23,645 bases of DNA from NCBI GenBank assembly GCA_027325115.1, contig DAHWFG010000332.1:1-23645 (forward strand). Direction: 5' to 3'. Position numbers and translations under genes: made by a program. The notes under the pieces were generated by a model. That model saw only the letters and a program-made list of their open reading frames with translations, ran no database searches and was not told the DNA's origin. This document shows, piece after piece, positions 1-8,102 of the stretch (positions are counted from its first letter, which is position 1; the number at the start of each line of letters is the position of its first letter). This DNA is from JAKBCQ01 sp021807585. Its GTDB lineage: Bacteria > Planctomycetota > Planctomycetia > Isosphaerales > Isosphaeraceae.

Positions 1-179
1 AATGAAGATATAAGCTAATAAGTCTTCATTGAAGACGCCGTGCCGATCGATCGGTATTTAACGGACTAAAACTTCGGGAATGTGAGATTTCGATCGGCGC
101 GACGCTGACCCGACGCCGCGCCGATCGTGTGCTAAAAACTGAGCTACCGATGTGAACCTGGAACTTAACTCGAACTTAA
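1..179. other. Non-coding flank downstream of the DUF1559 gene
   Basis: No gene is visible here. The first 36 bases contain nested inverted repeats. An 8-bp pair (1-8 with 23-30) has arms aatgaaga and tcttcatt. It overlaps a 7-bp-arm palindrome centred on base 29 (gtcttca, t, tgaagac; 22-36). They lie about 145 bp past the stop codon of the DUF1559 gene and have no clear T-run on the minus strand, so a terminator function is not supported. Confidence 0.5.
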
Positions 180-1478
180 TTAGAAATCGCTGCTGCTGAC
201 GGGGAGCTGACGGCAGTAGTAAGGAAGCTGGCTACCCGCGGGGGTGAGCAGCTTGGACCAAACGACTCCGTTGACCGATTTTTGGATAAAGTGAACCGAG
301 CCGTCGCAGAAGAGAACGTTGATGCCGACGACGTGCCCGCTGTTGGGATGGGGGAACACGCCCTTGTCGGACGCCGAGATGAACCCTTGCGTGTAGGCGT
401 AGTTAATCGATTCATCGGTTTGCAGCGAATTCGCCGCGTTCCACGCCGGGGAGTCGAATTGCGAGCCGCCGGTGTTATTAATCATCAGAATGCCGGCATT
501 GCACATTCCCATCGTACCGCCGCTTGTGCAAACCTGCTGCGAACCCCAGAAGGCGACGAAGTTGGGATGAGGGCACGCCCAATTCGTGAGGATGCCGCCG
601 CCGGTCAATTGCGAACTCGTCGAATAACCCGCGTTCATCGATTCGGTGGCGAGGACGGTCGTGCTCGCGCCGTCGACGATGCTCGACGACGTCGTTTTGG
701 CGTCCCAAGGCGCGTTCCCCTGGAACGTTCCCTGAAGCATGACCGCGGTTTTTTGCGCCGTCGAAGCCCCCGACAACATTTGTTGAACGCCCGAGATCGC
801 GGGGTTGCCCCATTGCATCGCGCTGCTGGTGTATTGCCCGCCGAGTTTATTTCCCACCCACACCGGCGAGAAGAAATGCCACGGCCCGAAACCCGTGTTC
901 ACCACATAGGAAAGAGCCCCGGTTTTGGGCTGAGTCGTCGTATCGTCGGGGCACGTCAAAAACTTCATGAACGTGTTCCCCGCGAGCGCGTTCGTCGGCA
1001 GCGTCGGGTCGTCGTTGTACGGCGATGTGTAACGACCGACGTCGAAATAGACGCGATCGAGCTTCCAGTTGTTGTAAAGGTTCTGTTGATCGAGATACGG
1101 GAGCAGATCGACGACCCAACTATGGAGCGCGCCGATATCGGATTGGCCGTTCCCCGCGGCGATCACGGGAGTTCCCATCGCGGTCGGATTCATGATCGAG
1201 AGCGAAATGATGGAACTCCCCGCGCCGGCGACTCCCTGACTTAACGCCGACGGACTCTCACCCCAAGTCCCCGCGTTCGGGTAGGCGTTTTTGGTGGTCA
1301 GGAACGATTGTGTCGCCAGACCAATTTGTTTGAGATTGTTGCTGCATTCCATGCGCCGAGCGGCCTCGCGGGCTTGTTGAACCGCGGGCAGCAAAAGACC
1401 GACCAACACACCGATGATCGCGATCACCACCAACAGCTCGATGAGCGTGAATGCGCGACGAGACCGAGGCTTAAACAT
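180..1478 (-). CDS. DUF1559 prepilin-like protein with H-X9-DG C-terminal motif
   Basis: This 432-aa protein begins with a short basic leader (MFKPRSRRA). A type IV prepilin hydrophobic helix follows, starting FTLIELLVVIAIIG, with the conserved Glu at mature position 5. After the helix comes the LLLPAVQQAREAARR segment and a CSNNLKQIG element, both hallmarks of the DUF1559 family (PF07596), which is greatly expanded in Planctomycetota. Near the C-terminus, His382 is followed by exactly nine residues and then Asp392-Gly393, the H-X9-DG signature of prepilin-processing-associated proteins. The residue before the cleavage site is Ala rather than the usual Gly. The ATG has a strong ribosome site (AAGGAG, 1484-1489). 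It lies 275 bp downstream of the GspK-like gene behind its own candidate promoter, so co-transcription with the operon is doubtful. The family's exact function is unknown; a surface or fibre subunit is inferred. Confidence 0.93.
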   Translation of the reverse strand: MFKPRSRRAFTLIELLVVIAIIGVLVGLLLPAVQQAREAARRMECSNNLKQIGLATQSFLTTKNAYPNAGTWGESPSALSQGVAGAGSSIISLSIMNPTAMGTPVIAAGNGQSDIGALHSWVVDLLPYLDQQNLYNNWKLDRVYFDVGRYTSPYNDDPTLPTNALAGNTFMKFLTCPDDTTTQPKTGALSYVVNTGFGPWHFFSPVWVGNKLGGQYTSSAMQWGNPAISGVQQMLSGASTAQKTAVMLQGTFQGNAPWDAKTTSSSIVDGASTTVLATESMNAGYSTSSQLTGGGILTNWACPHPNFVAFWGSQQVCTSGGTMGMCNAGILMINNTGGSQFDSPAWNAANSLQTDESINYAYTQGFISASDKGVFPHPNSGHVVGINVLFCDGSVHFIQKSVNGVVWSKLLTPAGSQLPYYCRQLPVSSSDF

Positions 1479-1520
1479 GGCGGCTCCTTGTCGTATCGGG
1501 AGACGAGTGGGATATCATCC

Positions 1521-1548
1521 ATCGTAACGTGCGCGAGGGAAATATCAA
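1521..1548 (-). promoter_or_regulatory. Candidate sigma70-type promoter for the DUF1559 gene
   Basis: Reading the minus strand, TTGATA (1548-1543) is separated by 16 bases from TACGAT (1526-1521). These match the -35 consensus at 5 of 6 positions and the -10 consensus at 4 of 6. The predicted start near 1514 would leave a leader of about 36 nt that includes the AAGGAG ribosome site of the DUF1559 gene. This is consensus matching by eye only. Confidence 0.35.
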
Positions 1549-1593
1549 CCCCCCTCGCCGATCAGTTCAATCGCTCTTTCCAAAACCGAGTTG

Positions 1594-1654
1594 TTTCGTG
1601 AAACGATCGACCCGCTTCTTATTTTACGGAAAACAATCGATGCGTGTCACGAAA
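1594..1654. repeat. Inverted repeat pair upstream of the DUF1559 promoter
   Basis: The 8-mer tttcgtga at 1594-1601 recurs as its reverse complement tcacgaaa at 1647-1654. The first copy sits inside a tighter palindrome, gtttc-gt-gaaac (1593-1604). The pair lies about 45 to 105 bp upstream of the candidate -35 box of the DUF1559 gene, which would suit an activator or repressor site. No regulator gene is present to support this. Confidence 0.25.
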
Positions 1655-1750
1655 TTCCTCGGATTCTCATCGCGGCGAGCTGCGCACCCGCGGCGAAGGT
1701 AAACGCCGGCTTGAGACGAGCGGCGGGGGGATCTCCGCGCGTCTCCCAAG

Positions 1751-1778
1751 CGTTTATTCGATGCGCCTCGAATAAACG
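1751..1778 (-). terminator. Hairpin spanning the stop codon of the GspK-like gene
   Basis: A perfect 11-bp inverted repeat (1751-1761 with 1768-1778; arms cgtttattcga and tcgaataaacg) has a 6-nt loop and contains the TAA stop (1756-1754) of the 2100-aa gene. It could terminate transcription or protect the 3' end of the operon mRNA. There is no U-tract after it on the minus strand, so classical intrinsic termination is unlikely. Confidence 0.35.
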
Positions 1779-4700
1779 ACCGCGTTGTGGAAGTTGTTGG
1801 GGAAATAGGGATCGTTAAACCCGGTGATCTTCGTCCGGTCGATGACGAAGAACGACCGATACCGGATGTTCTTACCCGCGTAGAGGTCGATCTCGCCGCC
1901 GAGCTGGTCGGGAAGCGGTTGAACGAGCCACGTCTGGGGGTTGATGTTTGTCGGATTACCCAGTCGTGTGACCTCGAAAAATCCGACCGTGATCCACACC
2001 GCGTACTGATGCGTACGTACCGTTGTGAGATTCATGATCTTTTGCATCCATTCAAGACGATACTCGGGATGCGTCCGTTGATCGACGCGGGCGGTCGAGT
2101 TGCCGCCGAGGAAGAACGTTCCCGTCGCGGGAGGGACGAACGTCGTCGGCAACGGCGGCGCGATGTTGATTAAACCCGCGGTCGTTTGCGCCACGAGATC
2201 GGCCGCGGTGTTCACGAGCATCGGGTGAACAATAAACTGGTTGATATATTGATTCCCCAGTTCTGTTGCGTTGCTGAGATAAAGCGGAGGGCCTCCAGTC
2301 GCGGTCGATTGAAACGGGTAATCGGGAATCTGGAACAACCTGCGCGGCGGAATCGGCGGCGGTTGCGGCGGCGGAATGACGATCGTTCCCGTCGCGGGAG
2401 CGGGCGGCGGAGGCGTGACGTAATCGTTGAGCGTTCCGGTCGACGACATGACGTCGATCATCCACGTGAGGTAAGGATTCTTCCAGCCGGGATCGGCGAC
2501 CCAAGCCGGCGCGGTCGCGACGCCGGTGTTGAACTGAAGGATGGTCCCCGAGGTTGCGAACGAAAGCGGCGGAGGCGCGTAATTGTACGTCGTCGGAGCG
2601 ACACCCCCGTACGAAGCCGCGGGGATCGTCAGTGCCGAGGGGGGCAAAGTCGCGGGACGCATCACCGTGAAATCGATATCGGGATATGAGAGCGCGCGGA
2701 ACGGTCGCTCGGCCGACATCATCGGATTGAAACTGAACGGAAGGTTCCCCGTCGTCGGCTGGAAGTTGAGCCCGACGGGCCCCGTGCCGTAACTGAAGAG
2801 ATAATTCGACCCCCCCGATCTAAGCCGAAGGAAATCGGTGAACGCCGCGGTCAACCCGAGCACGGGCGCCAGGCCGTAGCCGTAATCATAATACGATGAA
2901 TACACGGGTATCGTGTGACTCGCGTTGGGATATCCATTCAAATTCATTTGAGTGACGATCTGGGGCGCGGCCGGGGTGAGCACCGGGAAGACGTTGAGCC
3001 GCGGGTCGTCGAGTAGGCCGAGGAACACTTCTTGATCGATGATCAGGTTGAGATTGAGGAGCCCCGGCTTGGTGTCTTGGCGGAACCAATCGAAGTTCGA
3101 CCCGAGCGCAACCGAGCCGATCGCTCCGTTGGCCGACGACGGGACTTCGAAGAATTCCATCATCATATGCCAACCCGCCGATCCCCAGCCGCCGACGGTC
3201 GGAGTCGGTTGGCCCGTCGCGTTGGGTGGGAGCGCCTCGGTCAATCCTCCCGCGGCCTGGTAGTAGCCGTCGACCGCGGTGTACCAGAAGTTGTCGACGA
3301 GATAGGGATAGGTGCGCGGAACGCCCTGGGTCATCGGATAACCCGATGCGGGATAAGGGGGCGGCCATCCTCCCGTGATCGTGTTCGTGCTGTAAAAGTT
3401 GGGCATTGCGACCGCGGTCGCGACGTTGTTCGGCAGCGGCGGAGCGGTTTCAACAAACTGCTTGGTGAAAAGCCCCGGCGGACAACCCGGAACGAGCGTG
3501 AGCTCGGCGACGCTCTGGAAATCGCGATCGTGGAACGGCGAGTAATCCCATAGATCGATCTGATCGTTGACGAACCCTAACGTGTGATAGAACGTTTGGG
3601 TGATTTTGTTGTTATTGGGCACTGAAGTATTAATGCCGTAATTGAGCGAGATCGTCGACGAGGGAACCGATTGTTCGGAGTAACCGAACGCGTAGGGGGG
3701 GATCAGCGTCGGTATGGTCGACGAATTTTGGGGAATGAGATGTCCGCCGCGGTACGGCTGGAACCGCTCGATCGAGTAGATCAAATTCACTCCCATTTGG
3801 ACCTGGTTCCCGAGCGGTCCCTGGGTAAGGTATCCTCCAGCTTCGATATATGGCACTCGGATGGCGTCGACGACGACGAGTCCGTCGCCGTTATCCGAGG
3901 GCGCGCCTTCGCTGTTGGTGGGATCGAACGGGTTCAGCGGACGGAGCAAGTAAAGCCAAACGAATTGCCGAGCGTACCCCGCCTGATTGGGAGAGCAAGG
4001 GAGGACGGGTAGATCTCCCTCGAGCGTGTTTGTCGGAAAGAAGTAATCGATCGAAAGGTTCGTGCCGTTGGCTGGAACCTCGGCTTGGGGATAAATCGGC
4101 GTACTCGAGCATAAATAAAATGAATTGGGATCGGTTTGTCCCGCGTTGTTGAGGCCGGGGACGGGAATCGGCAGCGAATAGCTCTGCCCAGGGATCGCGG
4201 GGTAGGTGACCGCCGTCTGCGCTCCGAGCGGCCACGTTTGCGGCTGGCCAGCTTGATGGCCGGGGATGTTCGTTTGAAAATACGGCGTGTTGTAGTAAAC
4301 CTGACCCGTCATCGGATCGGGGAGCGCCGAGTAATCGGGATAGAGCCCCGTCGGCACGGGTTGATTCGTCGTCCCCACGAGCGCGTTGTTCAGCTCCGAG
4401 ACGACCATCACCTGCCAGCCGTTGAGGTTGAGATCGCACGGATTGTTGGGGATCGGCCCCGTGCTCCTCGTAAGCGTATTAACAAGTTCAAACATAATTC
4501 GTCGTTCGGGCGTGGTGGCGCTTTGATTCGCCAGGAATTGATAGGCCATCGCCTCGTTGAACGCGATCGGCGAGTATTCCATGCCGTACTGGAGCAACGA
4601 GCGGGTGTTGGCGGCGGCGCCCGTGAACTGGCCCACAAAGCCGATCTGCGAGGGAGTCGTCCCCGTTCCGGGGATCATGATGAGATCGGGGTTGTTAAAG

Positions 4701-7700
4701 ACCGTGATCGTGCAATCGGTATCGCGGAAGTCGATCACGTTCACCAAAAACTGGCTCAGTTGCGCCAGCTCGATCGGGCTATCGACCGATGTCGCCGGCA
4801 ACACGTTTTTGAGCAATTGATACGCTTCGAGGATCCACTTTTGACGCACGGGCTCGAGCGGGTCGTTCGAGACGGGGAGCGGATAATTGAGGTTGATTTT
4901 GCGGTCGCGGTGCGCCAGGCTCGGCGTTTCGAGCGGCGGAGCGACCATTCCATCAAACAGTTGAGTGATCAACGTGCGCGACGACAAGCCGCCGTTGTCG
5001 GTCGGTTGGACGGGAGTCGTGTGCTTGAAATATTGGCCGTTGGGATTCGCGGGATTGGCGTTGCCGTTGGCCCACGACGGACTGATCAACTCCCACGAAT
5101 CGGTCGAGAAGAGCCTGCGCCTGCGGTACGCGTCCGAGGAATACTGGAAACTCACGGGAGCGAGCTCGGGAAGCCTACTGCGGAGCGCCGGGCCGTCGGC
5201 CTCTTGCACGCGATAAAGCCATTCGAGATCGCTATAGCTAAACGGTTCATCATACGGACCCGGATCGTAGAGGTTCATCTCGTCGGCCTCGTCGCGATTG
5301 AGGCTGCCGAGCGCCAGACCGTTGGCGACGGGGTTGAGCGTCGAGTTCGCGTACGGCGAGGGAAGCTGCGTGGGAGTTCCATTGATCGGAATCAACGGGC
5401 TATCGGTGTTGATATAACCCGAGAACGTGGGGACGGTCGTGTTGCTGATATCCCACGGCATATTCGCCAGCACGGCGCGATTGCCGCCGCGCTGATGCCG
5501 CTTGCCCTCATACCCGTGATAAAGGTTGTTCGTCAGATCGGGGATGACGGGAGTTTCGGAGATGTACTGGGTGAACGGGAGCGCCGTTACGGGATTGGGA
5601 GAAGGATTGGGGTAGATCGCTCCCGGAACTCCCGGCGGACGGAAATATTGGTAATAGCTCACACGTCCCAGGTTGTCGAAGCCGCGACCGTAGCCGAGCG
5701 GACCCGCGGGAATGTGGTTGCGGTTCACCAGCCTGCCGTTCCCCGAGGGATCGATCGGCGTGACGAAACGGCGGATCCGCTCGACGGGCAAAAGCAAACC
5801 GCCGACGTTATCATGAAAATCAGGGATCAAAACGTTCGCAAATGTTCCTCCGGGAGATATGCCGATTTCGGGAAAGCCCGAAAGGGGATTGCCGGGGGTC
5901 GGGTTGGGATACATGTCGAACGTGTCGAAATCGTCGTCGGTTCCATCGGTTTGATACATGCCGTTGGTGGACGAGTAATTCCCTGGATTATAATTGCCGT
6001 TGTTCACATCGCCCCAGCCGAGCGACGCGGGGGATCGACCGGCGCGGATGTAATTGTTGAACGAGAGGAAGCCGGGGAGTGTCGTCGGCAGCGACGGATT
6101 TTGCTCGGGGATCGGCAACACGCTGGGAATGCTCCCCTGTTCGCCCCATCGACCTTTGTAGCCGGGGGTCGAGCGCAAGATTCCCCCCTGGCCGGGGAAA
6201 TCCATCAAATCGGCGATGTTGTTGGGCAGATAGATCGGATTGCCGTTCACCATCACCAAATTGGCGTCGCCGTTGAGCGCCGCGTTGGGGACGCTGTTGT
6301 TGTATTGCGGACGCGTTCCCGTGAGCAAATTACGCAATTGCGTTTGCGCGACGGTGATCGGCATGCCGTTGGTGTAATTGTTGAACATGTTTTGCAATGG
6401 ATTCGACAACCAGGGAACGTTGTCCGATTGCGAATTGACGGGGTTGGTCGCGCTTCCCAGCACGGGGACGACCATACCGTTGCCGAGCGGATCGAACGCG
6501 TTTTGGAGGCCGTATTTGGGGTTGATCTCGTTGGCCGAGTAGCCGATGTGCGACGTGTGATCCCAGGTGGGGTTGCCCATATTATCGCGCGACTGAATGT
6601 TCCCCGCGGTGTTGAGCGGCATCCGGCCGTTTAAGCCGATGATCAAAAACGCGTACAGGGGTTTATAATAACGACCCGACGAATCGCGTTGCACGGGATA
6701 GCCGAGATCGAGCCAGACCGAATCGGTCACGCCGTCGCCGTCGTTATCGATGTCGTAGTTGATTTGACCGGTGTTGGTGTTGGGGACGGGGTCGGGATAC
6801 GTGAAGAGGGGGTTTTCGATTTGTCTCGGCCGCAGGATCTTGGCTTGCGACAAATTGGCCTGCAATTGCTCCTGCGCCGTCATCGCGTTGTTGGGGGGGT
6901 AATTCGTCCAATCCTGGGGGGTGAGGATGCTGGGACGATGGAATGAAGGGATGATCACGCTGCCGTCGGCGGACTGGATCGCGAGGAACCAATTCTCGAG
7001 ATCGCACGCGTCGTAATCCTCGTCCATCCCCACCTGGCTGGGATTTCCCGGAGTCGAGATCGCCGAGTTCCCCCATGTGTACACAAAATTACCATTAACG
7101 ATATTACGGCTTTGATAATTGACGATTCCGCCGTTGACGCGGAAATTACCGTACATTCCGGCGTGGATATAAAGATTCGACGTAACGCCGCTGGGATCGG
7201 GCCAGTTGGGGTCGAGGTGATTGAGCCCCGCCATTCCGGGTCCGTTAAACGCGTGAAGGCGGCGGCCGTCGATCGTGAACGGCAGGTAGTTGACGCCCGA
7301 GGGAATCGCCAGCCCCATCACGCTGTTGCCGAAGGCGTTGGTGATCGAGGGGGGGATGTATTGCGTCGTCGGGCCGAGGATCGTCAGCGAATTAAGCGGC
7401 ACGGCGCTCGTCACCGTGAAGACGCGCACATTGGGATATGTTGGATCATTACCGGTGTTATTATCGATTAACACTTCAAACGTTTGCGCCGCGGGGGGGA
7501 CGATCGCTCCGATCGGGGTTCCGTCGGATAAGAAGCCGTTGCAATAGACGGCGCGGATGACCCAGCGGGTGAAGTCGTAACCGAAGAACGCGGGATCTCC
7601 CGCGGGGATGTTGGTTGAGAACTTATAGGCGTAGACGGGGAGCGCCGCGGAGGCGGGGGGTTCGATGTTGATCTCGGTGGCTGCGACGATCGTCATCGGC

Positions 7701-8056
7701 CCCCCCGTGTCGGGTCGCGCCGTGAGGAAGCCGTGCGTCAGCGGCAGCGTTTGCCCCGTGACGTATGACGTGTAATAATCGGTTCCGTACATGTCTCGCG
7801 CGATTTCATGGCCGCGGATCGCCGACAGCGGGTTGTTGGTGCCGTTGACAAGTTGATCCATCGCGAAATCCATCACCTGCTCGGACCCCGGCCAGGTGAA
7901 CGAGATCGCGAAATTGCGCGCGCTGATCTGCGCCTGCCCGCTGAATGTGGCGAAGGTCACTCCGATGAGCGCGAGCAAGCCCAGCATTGCCAGGATCAGT
8001 ACGAGGACGATGCCGCGGCGCCGTCGTTCCAGATCTTCCGCATACTTCGCGAACAT
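1754..8056 (-). CDS. Giant GspK/PilX-like minor pseudopilin (2100 aa)
   Basis: The N-terminus has a basic leader ending RRRRG (residues 11-15) followed by a hydrophobic helix, IVLVLILAMLGLLALIG. Mature position 5 is Leu, not Glu, the known hallmark of GspK-type pseudopilins that cap the fibre tip. The body is rich in Asn, Pro, Gly, Thr and Tyr, as expected for an exported protein. A calcium-loop-like motif, DIDNDGDGVTD, lies at residues 435-445. A segment around residues 1045-1120 (KINLNYPLP, then LAQLSQFLVNVIDFRDTD) resembles the helical part of GspK-like proteins. A proline-rich stretch lies near residues 1878-1908. GspK is normally about 300-350 aa, so this is roughly sixfold larger. The ATG at 8056 has GGGAG 7 nt upstream and lies 46 bp after the GspJ-like gene, the canonical place for gspK. 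The pseudopilin role is well supported; the function of the huge ectodomain is unknown. Confidence 0.88.
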   Translation of the reverse strand: MFAKYAEDLERRRRGIVLVLILAMLGLLALIGVTFATFSGQAQISARNFAISFTWPGSEQVMDFAMDQLVNGTNNPLSAIRGHEIARDMYGTDYYTSYVTGQTLPLTHGFLTARPDTGGPMTIVAATEINIEPPASAALPVYAYKFSTNIPAGDPAFFGYDFTRWVIRAVYCNGFLSDGTPIGAIVPPAAQTFEVLIDNNTGNDPTYPNVRVFTVTSAVPLNSLTILGPTTQYIPPSITNAFGNSVMGLAIPSGVNYLPFTIDGRRLHAFNGPGMAGLNHLDPNWPDPSGVTSNLYIHAGMYGNFRVNGGIVNYQSRNIVNGNFVYTWGNSAISTPGNPSQVGMDEDYDACDLENWFLAIQSADGSVIIPSFHRPSILTPQDWTNYPPNNAMTAQEQLQANLSQAKILRPRQIENPLFTYPDPVPNTNTGQINYDIDNDGDGVTDSVWLDLGYPVQRDSSGRYYKPLYAFLIIGLNGRMPLNTAGNIQSRDNMGNPTWDHTSHIGYSANEINPKYGLQNAFDPLGNGMVVPVLGSATNPVNSQSDNVPWLSNPLQNMFNNYTNGMPITVAQTQLRNLLTGTRPQYNNSVPNAALNGDANLVMVNGNPIYLPNNIADLMDFPGQGGILRSTPGYKGRWGEQGSIPSVLPIPEQNPSLPTTLPGFLSFNNYIRAGRSPASLGWGDVNNGNYNPGNYSSTNGMYQTDGTDDDFDTFDMYPNPTPGNPLSGFPEIGISPGGTFANVLIPDFHDNVGGLLLPVERIRRFVTPIDPSGNGRLVNRNHIPAGPLGYGRGFDNLGRVSYYQYFRPPGVPGAIYPNPSPNPVTALPFTQYISETPVIPDLTNNLYHGYEGKRHQRGGNRAVLANMPWDISNTTVPTFSGYINTDSPLIPINGTPTQLPSPYANSTLNPVANGLALGSLNRDEADEMNLYDPGPYDEPFSYSDLEWLYRVQEADGPALRSRLPELAPVSFQYSSDAYRRRRLFSTDSWELISPSWANGNANPANPNGQYFKHTTPVQPTDNGGLSSRTLITQLFDGMVAPPLETPSLAHRDRKINLNYPLPVSNDPLEPVRQKWILEAYQLLKNVLPATSVDSPIELAQLSQFLVNVIDFRDTDCTITVFNNPDLIMIPGTGTTPSQIGFVGQFTGAAANTRSLLQYGMEYSPIAFNEAMAYQFLANQSATTPERRIMFELVNTLTRSTGPIPNNPCDLNLNGWQVMVVSELNNALVGTTNQPVPTGLYPDYSALPDPMTGQVYYNTPYFQTNIPGHQAGQPQTWPLGAQTAVTYPAIPGQSYSLPIPVPGLNNAGQTDPNSFYLCSSTPIYPQAEVPANGTNLSIDYFFPTNTLEGDLPVLPCSPNQAGYARQFVWLYLLRPLNPFDPTNSEGAPSDNGDGLVVVDAIRVPYIEAGGYLTQGPLGNQVQMGVNLIYSIERFQPYRGGHLIPQNSSTIPTLIPPYAFGYSEQSVPSSTISLNYGINTSVPNNNKITQTFYHTLGFVNDQIDLWDYSPFHDRDFQSVAELTLVPGCPPGLFTKQFVETAPPLPNNVATAVAMPNFYSTNTITGGWPPPYPASGYPMTQGVPRTYPYLVDNFWYTAVDGYYQAAGGLTEALPPNATGQPTPTVGGWGSAGWHMMMEFFEVPSSANGAIGSVALGSNFDWFRQDTKPGLLNLNLIIDQEVFLGLLDDPRLNVFPVLTPAAPQIVTQMNLNGYPNASHTIPVYSSYYDYGYGLAPVLGLTAAFTDFLRLRSGGSNYLFSYGTGPVGLNFQPTTGNLPFSFNPMMSAERPFRALSYPDIDFTVMRPATLPPSALTIPAASYGGVAPTTYNYAPPPLSFATSGTILQFNTGVATAPAWVADPGWKNPYLTWMIDVMSSTGTLNDYVTPPPPAPATGTIVIPPPQPPPIPPRRLFQIPDYPFQSTATGGPPLYLSNATELGNQYINQFIVHPMLVNTAADLVAQTTAGLINIAPPLPTTFVPPATGTFFLGGNSTARVDQRTHPEYRLEWMQKIMNLTTVRTHQYAVWITVGFFEVTRLGNPTNINPQTWLVQPLPDQLGGEIDLYAGKNIRYRSFFVIDRTKITGFNDPYFPNNFHNAVVYSRRIE

Positions 8057-8102
8057 GGGGGGTTCTCCCTTCGCCCGAGGATCGACGCGATCGATCGATG
8101 AA

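Noticed and set aside
4136..6634. 832-codon open frame on the plus strand inside the 2100-aa gene
   Set aside because: It is antisense to a well-supported prepilin-type gene, its translation is Arg/Val/Ile-rich without any recognisable domain, and such long antisense frames are expected from this codon usage.
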